Origin: RGIG1995 sp045658315
GTDB taxonomy: Bacteria > Bacillota > Clostridia > Oscillospirales > CAG-272
Direction of reading: 5' to 3'
NCBI GenBank assembly: GCA_045658315.1
Contig: JAZOUV010000066.1
Coordinates: forward strand, 1-44,729
DNA length: 44,729 bases
This document shows, piece after piece, positions 16,866 through 25,012 of the stretch (within the stretch, counting starts at the first letter, position 1; every line of letters starts with the position of its first letter). The translations under genes and the position numbers were made by a program. The notes under the pieces were generated by a model. That model saw nothing but the letters and a program-made list of their open reading frames with translations. It did not search any database and was not told where the DNA came from.

Positions 16866-18719
16866 TTATCTCAACACAAAATACTGCTCGTACCAAAGCA
16901 GGAAAGAATATACGGTATAAATAACACGTGCGTTATTAGCCTTGCCTTCAATGTGGTCGCTTAACATTTGATTGAGAATATCAACGTTGAAGAACTCTTT
17001 TGCGTAGTCGGCAGAAAACTGCTTCTTAATTCTGTCGCCAAATTTTTTATCGCGTATCCACACTCTGAAGGGCACCATAAATCCTGCTTTTTTTCTGTTT
17101 GCCCATTCACTTGGAATATGGGATAAAGCCGCTTGTCTAAACGCTCTTTTGGTATGTCTGCCTTTAGCTTTTTGTGTGGTGGTAAGTGACTTTGCAACCT
17201 TCCATACTTCTCTGTCAAGGTAGGGGACGCGAGCTTCAAGTGAGTGAGCCATAGTCATTTTATCGGCTTTGAGAAGAATATCGTAGGGCAGCCACAGGTG
17301 CATATCAAGATACATCTTTTTTGTAAGGTCATCACAATTTTTAACTTTTTCAAAAAAGGGAGCAGTTATGTCCTTGTAGGAGAGAGAACTTTTATATTTG
17401 TCATTTGTTATCAGGTCGGCTTGTTCGTCGTTCATAATGAACGCTTGACCTATATAAGTGTCTTCGACTCTCTGTGCGTTTGTTTTGAAAAAAGTTCTTA
17501 TATGCCTTTGGGGGAATGAACCAAATGTTTTTGCCAAGGCTTTACGGAAAGAAATCGGTAGCTTTTGATATATTTTAGAGGGAGTACTCTGAATATACCA
17601 GTCATATCCGCCGAAAAGCTCGTCTGCACCTTCACCCGACAAAACCACTTTAACATCTTCTGCCGCAAGGGAAGAAAGATAAAAGAGGGGGACAGCCGAA
17701 AGGTTTGCGTGAGGCTCGTCGGAATGATACTGTACCGAGGGGAGTGCATCGAAAAACTCGTCGGGAGTAATTTCTTTGATTCTGTTGGGAATTTTCAAAA
17801 TATCGCAAAGGTCTTTGGCAAGATTCGTTTCGTCAAAGCCTTCGATTTGGAAGCCGACGGAATAAGTTTTCATAGGCTTTATTCTGCCTTTGCGTACAGT
17901 TGATGCAACGTAGCTTGAATCAACACCTCCCGAAAGGAATGAACCTACCTCAACGTCGGCTATCTGGTGATATTCAACCGAGGAAAGTACCGTTTCGTCG
18001 ATTATTTTAACCGCATCATCGAAAGAACGGTTTTCGGGAGCAAAATCAGCCTCGAAATACTGTGTTTCTGTAAATGTACCGTTTTCGTATGTAAAGTAAT
18101 GCCCCGGTGTCAGCTTGTAAACGTTCTTGAAAATACATTCTTTTGTGGGAGAATACTGGAATTCAAGATACATTTTCAAAGCGTCTGGATTGACCTCTTT
18201 TTTGAAATCGGGGTGGGGAAGAAACGATTTGATTTCCGAGCCGAAAAGCAGGGTATCATTGAACTTTCCATAGTAAAAAGGCTTGATTCCGAAATAGTCT
18301 CTTGCTCCGTAAAGGGTGTGCCTGTCTTTGTCATATATGACGAAAGCAAACATACCGCGAAGCATAGACGCAGTTTTTTCTTTATATACGGTATAAGTAT
18401 TCAAAATAACTTCCGTGTCGGAGTTGGTAGAAAAAACACAGCCGTTTTCGTCAATAAGTTTTTGGCGAATTTCTCTGTAGTTGTATATCTCACCGTTAAA
18501 GACGATAACGTATCTGCCGTCTTGCGAATGTATAGGCTGGTCGCCGCCTTCAAGGTCAATAATGCTGAGACGTCTGAAGCCGAGAGCGATTTTGTCGTCA
18601 ACGAAATATCCGTCGCTGTCGGGACCTCTGTGTATTATGGTGTCGCTCATTTTTTTGATGAGCTCATTTCTGTTAATAAGCTCAGAACTGTTTGAGAAAA
18701 ATCCGGTAAAACCGCACAT
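16866..18719 (-). CDS. asnB: asparagine synthase (glutamine-hydrolysing) family amidotransferase
   Basis: 617 residues, the full length of the B. subtilis AsnB group. The class II glutaminase domain has the nucleophile Cys2 (MCGFTGFF), RLSIID (50-55) and NGEIYN (75-80). The synthetase domain has the PP-loop SGGVDSS (263-269) and LSGEGADELFGGYDW. The family transfers glutamine ammonia to an ATP-activated carboxylate. Some members make free asparagine; others (AsnH/AsnB1-like) amidate D-Asp or diaminopimelate in peptidoglycan precursors. Position between a MurE and an Asl-like ligase favours amidation of a peptidoglycan residue, plausibly D-Asp to D-Asn; that is inference. AAAGGA lies upstream of ATG. 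Confidence 0.88.
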   Translation of the reverse strand: MCGFTGFFSNSSELINRNELIKKMSDTIIHRGPDSDGYFVDDKIALGFRRLSIIDLEGGDQPIHSQDGRYVIVFNGEIYNYREIRQKLIDENGCVFSTNSDTEVILNTYTVYKEKTASMLRGMFAFVIYDKDRHTLYGARDYFGIKPFYYGKFNDTLLFGSEIKSFLPHPDFKKEVNPDALKMYLEFQYSPTKECIFKNVYKLTPGHYFTYENGTFTETQYFEADFAPENRSFDDAVKIIDETVLSSVEYHQIADVEVGSFLSGGVDSSYVASTVRKGRIKPMKTYSVGFQIEGFDETNLAKDLCDILKIPNRIKEITPDEFFDALPSVQYHSDEPHANLSAVPLFYLSSLAAEDVKVVLSGEGADELFGGYDWYIQSTPSKIYQKLPISFRKALAKTFGSFPQRHIRTFFKTNAQRVEDTYIGQAFIMNDEQADLITNDKYKSSLSYKDITAPFFEKVKNCDDLTKKMYLDMHLWLPYDILLKADKMTMAHSLEARVPYLDREVWKVAKSLTTTQKAKGRHTKRAFRQAALSHIPSEWANRKKAGFMVPFRVWIRDKKFGDRIKKQFSADYAKEFFNVDILNQMLSDHIEGKANNARVIYTVYSFLLWYEQYFVLR

Positions 18720-18753
18720 AATTTGTGTGTCCTTTCAAGTGTTGTTCTCGTAG

Positions 18754-20268
18754 TTAGTTTGCAGTAACAGCCTGCAGGTCGTATTCTTTGAGTATATCAA
18801 TGGAAAGCTGTGCATCGGTGGGGCAGTCTTCATAGACAAGACCGCGTTTCAGTCTTGTTTCTTCGCCTTTTCCCGTGAAAAGAATAACTTTTTTATCTGC
18901 TTTAAAACCAAAGACAGCGTCTCTTATAGCTTGTCCTCTGTCTTCAATTTTTGAATATGGGCATTTATTTATATTTGCCGCAATGTCGGAGGCAATGGAT
19001 TCAAAAGGTTCTTCGCCCGAATCCTCTTCGGTTATAACGATATAATCCGAATGTTTGTCTGCCTCTTCAGCCAAATCTTTTCTGCGGAGATGAGCTTTAC
19101 AGCCGGGACAGCCGAATACCGATATAACGCTGTAGCCCGGATATTCTATGCCGACTGTGTTGTAAAGAGCATTGAAGCTCATCTTGTTGTGTGCATAGTC
19201 AACGATAATGGCAATTTTTTTGTCTTTGCTTGTATATACCTGCATTCTTCCGCTTACTCTTGCGTTGAGGAGACCTTTTGAGATGAATTCTTCGGGAACG
19301 CCGAGAATATGACAAACAGCAATTGCCGCCAACGCATTTGAAACGTTGAATATACCGGGCATAGTTATGCACATTTCTTTTTCAAAGTCCGGAGTTCTTA
19401 CCTCAAAATAGAATGCACCGTCTCTTTTTTCTATGTTTTTGCAGTAAACCGTGTCACTTTCGTGAGAACCGTATGTGACTGTATTACACTTGCCTTTCGC
19501 CGATTCCAATATTCTGTCGGCAAAATCGGAGTCGGAATTGATTACGGCATTTTTGCAGGTGTCAAAAATTTTCAGCTTTGATGAAAAATAGTCTTCAAAA
19601 TCCGTATGTTCAACGGGAGAAATATGGTCTGTGCCGATATTGGTAAACAGGGCAATATCAAAATTAACGCCTAAAACTCGGTCATATTTCAGTGCCTGGC
19701 TGGAGATTTCGCTGACAAGATGTGTGATTCCGCTGTTATATGCATTGTCAAAATGTCTGTAAAATTCAATTGCCTCGGGGGTGGTGATGTGGGATTCAAA
19801 ATCATCTACTCCGTCATAGGTATCAATAGATGAAATGACTGCAATTCGCGGCTTGTTTACAGCTTTCATATATGCATCAAGAATTGCTCTGAGATAATAA
19901 GTAACCGTGCTTTTTCCCTTTGTACCCGTAATACCTATTGAAACAAGCTTTGCGGGGGCGTTGTCAAAAAAGAGTAGGGCAAGAATGGGCATAGCTTTTC
20001 TTACATCTGAAACGAGTATACCGTTTGGTCTGCCGTATTCCTTTTCTGACACGTAACATAATGCACCGTTTTGCAAAGCATAATCAAGATAAGTTTCTTT
20101 GAAATGCGTACCCTTGCATATAAACATAGCATCGTTTGTCAATTCTCTAGTGTCGTAGGTGAGACAAGCTATTTGACTTGCGAGTATATCATTGGTGAGA
20201 TTGTGGTATTTGAGAAGACCGTTATCCTCCAGAGCTTGTACAAAGTTGGAAACACTGAGTTTTTTCAT
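18754..20268 (-). CDS. murE: Mur ligase, MurE of the L-lysine-adding type
   Basis: 504 residues, full-length MurE. It has the P-loop GITGTKGKST (112-121), TTPE (162-165), SEISSQALKYDR (186-197) and TDHISPVEHTDFEDYF with Lys231, the probable carbamylated residue. MurE adds the third amino acid to UDP-MurNAc-L-Ala-D-Glu. The SSQAL and HISP-EH-FEDYF blocks resemble Staphylococcus-type, lysine-adding MurE rather than the DHLDYHG form. The substrate loop reads EEDSGEEP (414-421) and lacks the DNPR motif that recognises meso-diaminopimelate. It is followed by asnB and asl with short gaps. It could be a second MurE specialised for a non-wall polymer, since the rest of the genome is unseen. Confidence 0.8.
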   Translation of the reverse strand: MKKLSVSNFVQALEDNGLLKYHNLTNDILASQIACLTYDTRELTNDAMFICKGTHFKETYLDYALQNGALCYVSEKEYGRPNGILVSDVRKAMPILALLFFDNAPAKLVSIGITGTKGKSTVTYYLRAILDAYMKAVNKPRIAVISSIDTYDGVDDFESHITTPEAIEFYRHFDNAYNSGITHLVSEISSQALKYDRVLGVNFDIALFTNIGTDHISPVEHTDFEDYFSSKLKIFDTCKNAVINSDSDFADRILESAKGKCNTVTYGSHESDTVYCKNIEKRDGAFYFEVRTPDFEKEMCITMPGIFNVSNALAAIAVCHILGVPEEFISKGLLNARVSGRMQVYTSKDKKIAIIVDYAHNKMSFNALYNTVGIEYPGYSVISVFGCPGCKAHLRRKDLAEEADKHSDYIVITEEDSGEEPFESIASDIAANINKCPYSKIEDRGQAIRDAVFGFKADKKVILFTGKGEETRLKRGLVYEDCPTDAQLSIDILKEYDLQAVTAN

Positions 20269-20303
20269 AACCTTGCCCCCTTTTTCAGAGTTTAGTGAAA
20301 AAA

Positions 20304-20948
20304 TTATGCTTCGCCGTTTTTGCGGAGAGTTGCGATAGCTTTATCAATATCTTCTTTGCCGAATACAGCGGAGCCTGCAACGAGAATGTTTGCCCCTGCT
20401 TTAACGACTGAGTTGATATTGTCTGCGTTTATACCGCCGTCAACTTCAATATCAAGGTCAGGAAGCAATTCTCTTGCTTCTCTTATTTTGTCAAGTGATT
20501 CGGGGATAAACGACTGACCGCCGAATCCCGGCTCAACGGACATAATAAGGAGCATATCAAACTTGCCGATAAAGGGCTTTATTGCATCAACGGGAGTTTT
20601 CGGCTTGATTGAAAGACCGGCTTTTATACCCATTTCGCGAATTTTGTTGAGAGTCTCTTCTACGTTGTCGCAGCTTTCGAGGTGAATGGTGATGATGTCC
20701 GACCCTGCCTTTGCGAAGTCATCAAGATAGCGGATAGGGTCTACAATCATAAGGTGAGTGTCAAACACCATTTTGCTTTGCTTGCGGATAGATTTTTGAA
20801 TGGGAGCCCCAAGAGAAATGTTGGGAACGAAAATTCCGTCCATAACGTCAATATGTAAGTATTCGGCACCGCCTTTCTCAACTCTGTCTACATCGTATCC
20901 AAGCTTGGAAAAGTCAGCCGAAAGAATAGAGGGTGAAATTTTAATCAT
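20304..20948 (-). CDS. rpe: ribulose-phosphate 3-epimerase
   Basis: 214 residues forming a TIM barrel. It interconverts D-ribulose 5-phosphate and D-xylulose 5-phosphate in the pentose phosphate pathway using a bound metal. Diagnostic motifs are present: SPSILSADF at the N-terminus, HIDVMDGIFVPN with catalytic/metal residues, VEPGFGGQSF and DGGIN, followed by the phosphate-binding AGSAVFG. ATG at 20948 is preferred because GGAGG lies 9 nt upstream; a longer frame begins 48 nt earlier without support. It is 35 nt upstream of murE on the same strand, so it probably heads the same transcript. Confidence 0.93.
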   Translation of the reverse strand: MIKISPSILSADFSKLGYDVDRVEKGGAEYLHIDVMDGIFVPNISLGAPIQKSIRKQSKMVFDTHLMIVDPIRYLDDFAKAGSDIITIHLESCDNVEETLNKIREMGIKAGLSIKPKTPVDAIKPFIGKFDMLLIMSVEPGFGGQSFIPESLDKIREARELLPDLDIEVDGGINADNINSVVKAGANILVAGSAVFGKEDIDKAIATLRKNGEA

Positions 20949-21274
20949 AGTGTGTTTCCTCCGAAAACATAGTTTGTTATTTATGAAATAAATCAAATAA
21001 TAATTTTTTAAAAAAATGTGATTGTTTTGTTAACCTAACGCTTGTGTCGGAAGTAACAAAAACACATAAAATAGTATCAGATATGCAAAACGGCAAGGCT
21101 TGAAAAAGGAAAGCCGAATAGGTGAAAAAACAAGGAAGTGTGCTGAAAAAACATTTCAAGAAGAGCCGTTATTATATAGATATCTATACTGCATAAAGCA
21201 TTAAAAAGTGGCAGTATTAAGGAAAAAACAAAGATAAACGGGAAGGGAAGCTTAATGCTTTCCTTCTTGTTTTT
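20949..21274. other. 326-bp gap between ispF and rpe
   Basis: It holds the ispF-side hairpin (21242-21266), a 14-bp perfect palindrome (21176-21189) and an AT-rich segment where rpe transcription probably starts. On the minus strand, TTAACA, 17 bp, TAAAAA (about 21005-21033) is a weak promoter candidate. A 60-codon minus-strand frame here (20977-21159) shows no family features and is not called a gene. Confidence 0.5.
21242..21270. terminator. hairpin terminator beyond ispF
   Basis: GAAGGGAAGC pairs with GCTTTCCTTC (one wobble) around a TTAAT loop, directly after the ispF stop. The T-rich tail is stronger on the plus strand than on the minus strand, so minus-strand efficiency is uncertain. 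Confidence 0.55.
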
Positions 21275-21748
21275 TCAGATATTTGTGATAAGGCATACCG
21301 CATGTGCGGCAATGCCTTTCTTTTCGCCTGTAAAGCCGAGATGCTCTTCTGTTGTGGCTTTGACATTAACACAAGAAACATCGACCGAATATACCTCGGC
21401 TATATTCCTCTGCATTTGCTCTATATAGGGGCGAACTTTAGGTGCCTGCATTACGAGAGTAGCATCTATATTGGCTATTTTGTAGCCGTATTTCTTTAAA
21501 AGCTCTGCTGTTTTTTTGGCAAGAACAAGGCTGTCGATGTTCTTGTATTGGTTATCGTTGTCGGGAAAATGCAGGCCGATGTCGCCGAGTCCGAGTGCAC
21601 CGATAACCGAATCCATTATTGCGTGTACAAGCACGTCTGCATCGGAGTGCCCGTCAAGCCCCATTTGGTAAGGAATATCAACTCCGCCGAGAATAAGCTT
21701 TCTGCCTTCTGTCAGTCTGTGTACATCGTATCCGTGTCCTATTCTCAT
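21275..21748 (-). CDS. ispF: 2-C-methyl-D-erythritol 2,4-cyclodiphosphate synthase
   Basis: 157 residues, normal length. It cyclises CDP-methylerythritol 2-phosphate to the cyclodiphosphate with release of CMP, in the non-mevalonate isoprenoid pathway. Metal ligands are visible in RIGHGYDVHR (Asp8, His10) and later DGHSDADVLVHA, with the downstream FPDND loop and the C-terminal KATTEEHLGFTG motif. It overlaps ispD by 4 nt (ATGA), so the two consecutive-pathway enzymes are translationally coupled. Confidence 0.95.
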   Translation of the reverse strand: MRIGHGYDVHRLTEGRKLILGGVDIPYQMGLDGHSDADVLVHAIMDSVIGALGLGDIGLHFPDNDNQYKNIDSLVLAKKTAELLKKYGYKIANIDATLVMQAPKVRPYIEQMQRNIAEVYSVDVSCVNVKATTEEHLGFTGEKKGIAAHAVCLITNI

Positions 21749-22536
21749 AAGTTATCTCCTTCGTTTGCGTTTTCTCTTGCATTGAGGATCGCTTCGGCAA
21801 TGACGAGGTCGTCTTTGGTTGTTATTTTTAGGTTGTTTCTTCCGCAATCGACCAGCTTTATTTTAAAACCGTAATACTCTACGAGCATACAGTCGTCGGT
21901 AACGGATAAACCTTCTTTCTTTGCAGAAAAAGCACAAGCTCTGTATATGTCGCTTTTAAATACCTGAGGAGTCTGTGCCGCCCAGATGCGGCTTCTGTCA
22001 AGCGTAGAATCAATATACATATCGGAATCTGCCATTTTCAGCGTATCGTATATTTTTGTTGCGGCACAGGCACAGTTTGCGGCATAGGCACTTTTTATAA
22101 CGTTCTTTATATTTTCTTGTGTTATAAGACAGCGAACACCGTCGTGTATTGCAACATATTCGCATTTGTCAGAAACTGCCTTAAAGCCGTTAAGTACGGA
22201 TTCTTGTCTTGTGCTTCCGCCTTTAACGATTCTTTTTACTTTTGTAAGGGAATGTTCGTCTATCATCTGCGTATAAAGGCCGATTTCATCTTCCTTTGAA
22301 ACGATAATGATTTCATCAATATACGGAGAGCTGTCAAATTCAATTAATGTTTTTGCAACGACAGGAATACCGTTCAGTTTCATAAACTGTTTTGTGGTTC
22401 CGTCAGCAGCCTCCATACGTTTCCCGCTTCCGCCGACCGTTATAATAGCGGTAGTCATAGGCTTAAAATATTTCAAGGTTATTTTATCTATGGTATTCGA
22501 TGCTGTGGTTGCAATTTTTTTGATAAGGTTGCTCAT
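21745..22536 (-). CDS. ispD: 2-C-methyl-D-erythritol 4-phosphate cytidylyltransferase
   Basis: 263 residues. The nucleotidyltransferase core begins at about residue 28 (TTAIITVGGSGKRM), with K-QF in the next stretch, GGSTRQESVLNGF, AIHDGVR and AAQTPQVF. It transfers CMP from CTP to methylerythritol phosphate. The N-terminus is about 26 residues longer than usual. The upstream ATG (22536) is kept because GGAG lies 9 nt before it, while the internal ATG at 22458 lacks a ribosome-binding site. It forms an operon with ispF and is divergent from cdaA. Confidence 0.93.
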   Translation of the reverse strand: MSNLIKKIATTASNTIDKITLKYFKPMTTAIITVGGSGKRMEAADGTTKQFMKLNGIPVVAKTLIEFDSSPYIDEIIIVSKEDEIGLYTQMIDEHSLTKVKRIVKGGSTRQESVLNGFKAVSDKCEYVAIHDGVRCLITQENIKNVIKSAYAANCACAATKIYDTLKMADSDMYIDSTLDRSRIWAAQTPQVFKSDIYRACAFSAKKEGLSVTDDCMLVEYYGFKIKLVDCGRNNLKITTKDDLVIAEAILNARENANEGDNL

Positions 22537-22585
22537 ATTTTTTGCTCCGTCAATTTAAAATTTGCCTCTCAGCATAATTATAATT

Positions 22586-22594
22586 ATTATAGCA
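22586..22594 (-). promoter_or_regulatory. extended -10 promoter of ispDF
   Basis: The minus strand reads TGC immediately before TATAAT, about 50 bp upstream of the ispD start, with only a weak T-rich -35 region. An extended -10 can compensate for that. Confidence 0.5.
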
Positions 22595-22706
22595 CAACAC
22601 AGTACTGAAAATCTACAATTTTTTAAATATTTTTCAAAAAAATGTATGTTAGCTGTTTTTGTGAAAAAATAATGCAAAAAAAAGGTGAAAAAATAGCGTA
22701 AACTAT

Positions 22707-22734
22707 TTGCAAAATGAAATATGTATGTTATAAT
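22707..22734 (+). promoter_or_regulatory. sigma-A-like promoter of cdaA
   Basis: TTGCAA, 16 bp, TATAAT, ending 29 bp before the cdaA start. It is divergent from the ispD promoter in the same 227-bp gap. Confidence 0.6.
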
Positions 22735-22763
22735 ATATTATTAATATAAATTTTCTTTGGGCG

Positions 22764-23744
22764 GTGGTTGTTATTTTCAAGGGATATTTAAATGAATTCA
22801 TCAATGTTTTGAAATCTCAGGTGAGGGCGTTTTCGTTTGGAATCAATGATTTTTTTGACATTCTCATTGTTGCCGTACTCTTGTATTACGTTTACAAATT
22901 CATTAAACAAAGACGTGCGGGAAAGCTTGCGTTGGGACTCGGAGTTATTCTGCTTGTAAATGTTTTGAGCAACATTTTTTCTCTCAGTGCCTTGGGATTT
23001 ATTATAAGCAACTTTTTCCAAATCGGTCTTTTGGCGATTGTAATAATATTCCAGCCCGAGCTTCGTTCTGCTCTTGAACAGGCGGGCGGTACATCGTTGA
23101 AGGGGCTTAAAAACCTCGGTGAAAAACACAGCCTTCAGAATACCGAGCAATTGATCAACTCTCTTTGTGATGCCGCTTGTGTAATGGCAAAAGACAAGAC
23201 AGGAGCACTTATTGTTTTTGAAAATCAAATGTCTCTTAACGATGTTGTGGCAAGCGGAACTATCGTAAATGCAGATGTATCATCTTTTCTCTTGCGTAAC
23301 ATATTCTTTGAAAATACGCCGCTTCATGACGGTGCTGTTGTAATACGTGACGGAAGAGTGTGTGCGGCAGGCTGCTATTTGCCGTTGTCGGATAATAACA
23401 ACATAGAAAAAGAATTGGGAACACGTCACAGAGCCGCCATAGGTATAAGCGAGTTAAGTGATGCTTTGGTTCTTGTCATTTCCGAAGAGACCGGTATAAT
23501 ATCCATTGCGGAAAAAGGCGAAATCAAACGCAATTACGACTATGCAAGCTTGAAAAAAGAGCTTACTGCATTTTTTGATTCCGAAGATGAGCAAGGTGTC
23601 AAAAAGAAATTTAATATTATTCCCAAAAAGACAGTTGAGCGTGTAGAAAAGCGTGTGAAAAAAGAAAAAAAGACTAAAAAAGAGGTTGTTCCTTTTGATG
23701 ACGAAATAGGACTTGGTTTGTTTGATGGAGATAATGAAGAATGA
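22764..23744 (+). CDS. cdaA: diadenylate cyclase CdaA
   Basis: 326 residues. Three N-terminal membrane helices (about 31-47, 55-75, 80-97) are followed by the DAC domain with DGA (189-191) and RHR (221-223) signatures, which condense two ATP into cyclic di-AMP at the membrane. c-di-AMP controls potassium and osmolyte balance and wall homeostasis. The tail beyond about residue 275 is unusually long, Lys/Glu-rich and ends in an acidic segment. The GTG start at 22764 lacks a clear Shine-Dalgarno, so the N-terminus is uncertain by a few residues. The next gene, cdaR, overlaps by 4 nt. Confidence 0.92.
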   Translation: MVVIFKGYLNEFINVLKSQVRAFSFGINDFFDILIVAVLLYYVYKFIKQRRAGKLALGLGVILLVNVLSNIFSLSALGFIISNFFQIGLLAIVIIFQPELRSALEQAGGTSLKGLKNLGEKHSLQNTEQLINSLCDAACVMAKDKTGALIVFENQMSLNDVVASGTIVNADVSSFLLRNIFFENTPLHDGAVVIRDGRVCAAGCYLPLSDNNNIEKELGTRHRAAIGISELSDALVLVISEETGIISIAEKGEIKRNYDYASLKKELTAFFDSEDEQGVKKKFNIIPKKTVERVEKRVKKEKKTKKEVVPFDDEIGLGLFDGDNEE

Positions 23745-24997
23745 GCAATAAGAGATCTAATATTGATAATAAAAAGACGGGAACAAAAAATACCGAAAGA
23801 ATACTTGATTTCGTTGCAAAGATAGCTTGTTTGGTTATTGCGTTTTTTATCTGGTTTTATGCAATGAGTACCGATGTTGTATCACTCGAAAGAGAATTTA
23901 CAGTTTCCGTTAATTTTGAAAACGAAACAGCCCTTTTTGAAAGAACGGGGTGGTCTGTTCTGTCAGGTAAAGAAAACAGCATCGTTGTAACTTTAAAAGG
24001 CAAGAGGAATATTGTCAATCAAATAACAGAATCGGATATATATGCATTTGTAGATGTTTTGGGTGTTGAAAGTGCCGGAAGACAGGTGCTTGACATAAAA
24101 ATATCGGCTCCTACGGAGTGTGAAGTAGTTAATGTTTCCGCATCCAGCATTTCTCCCTACATTGATAAAAGAGTAACGAGAAACGTTCCCGTAAAGGTGC
24201 TTCACACCTATGAAATACCCTCGGATTATCAGCTTGATGAGCCTATTACCAATATTGACGAGGTTGCAATAACGGGACCTGAGTCTGAGCTTCGGCGTGT
24301 CAGTGCAGCCCAAGCGGAATTGTCTCTCGGTAAAATGACAGAAACGGTTAATACCCGGAGTACATTGGTTCTTGTGGACGAATCGGGAAATCCCATTTCC
24401 AGCAACTATATATCAATGGCTACAAAAACTGTAAACGTAACAGTCAAGCTGTTCGCTTTAAAAGATGTTCCGCTGACTGTTGGATATAAATACGGCTATT
24501 TCAGTGATAATAACTCGCGGATTACCGTAACTCCCAATGTGATTACGCTCAGAGGAGAGCCTTCGGTGCTTGAAGGCATAGATAAGCTTGAGGTTGCTGT
24601 TCTTGATGAAAAGAAATTTGTTAAAAACAGTACCCAAAGTGTTTTGATCAACGTGCCGGACGGTGTTACTTCTATGAGTGGCGAAAATATGGCTACAATT
24701 AATGTTGAGCATATTAATACTGACGTTAAAAATATTACGGTAAGCAATATAATTCTTACAAATTCGGGCGGTCTTGACTGTGAGCTTCAAACCGAGAGTT
24801 TGAATATTATGCTCAGAGGCCCTTATACACTTCTTGCTCAGGTAAAAGAGGAGAATATTATTCTGACTGCCGATATGAAAAACTATTCGTCGGGCAGTGG
24901 TATCATGGTTGTACCCGTGGCGGTAAAATTATCTTCTGAATTTGAGGGCTCTGTCTATGAGCTTGAAAGCTATAATGTAACGGTAAACGTGAAATAA
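23741..24997 (+). CDS. cdaR: YbbR-domain protein, CdaA regulator
   Basis: 418 residues. One N-terminal membrane helix (about 24-42) anchors a long extracytoplasmic part composed of several YbbR-like beta-rich repeats (for example VPVKVLHTYEIPSDYQLDEP and later VPLTVGYKYGYF). CdaR binds CdaA and modulates its cyclase activity. The ATGA overlap with cdaA fits this partnership. In many Firmicutes glmM follows; here an FAD protein does. Confidence 0.88.
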   Translation: MSNKRSNIDNKKTGTKNTERILDFVAKIACLVIAFFIWFYAMSTDVVSLEREFTVSVNFENETALFERTGWSVLSGKENSIVVTLKGKRNIVNQITESDIYAFVDVLGVESAGRQVLDIKISAPTECEVVNVSASSISPYIDKRVTRNVPVKVLHTYEIPSDYQLDEPITNIDEVAITGPESELRRVSAAQAELSLGKMTETVNTRSTLVLVDESGNPISSNYISMATKTVNVTVKLFALKDVPLTVGYKYGYFSDNNSRITVTPNVITLRGEPSVLEGIDKLEVAVLDEKKFVKNSTQSVLINVPDGVTSMSGENMATINVEHINTDVKNITVSNIILTNSGGLDCELQTESLNIMLRGPYTLLAQVKEENIILTADMKNYSSGSGIMVVPVAVKLSSEFEGSVYELESYNVTVNVK

Positions 24998-25012
24998 ATT
25001 TAAAGAGGCAGT

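Noticed and set aside
17967..18695. 242-codon plus-strand frame opposite asnB
   Set aside because: It mirrors the well-conserved asnB N-terminus and shows no family motif or ribosome-binding site.
20977..21159. 60-codon minus-strand frame between ispF and rpe
   Set aside because: Ends inside the rpe leader, lacks a Shine-Dalgarno and resembles no family.
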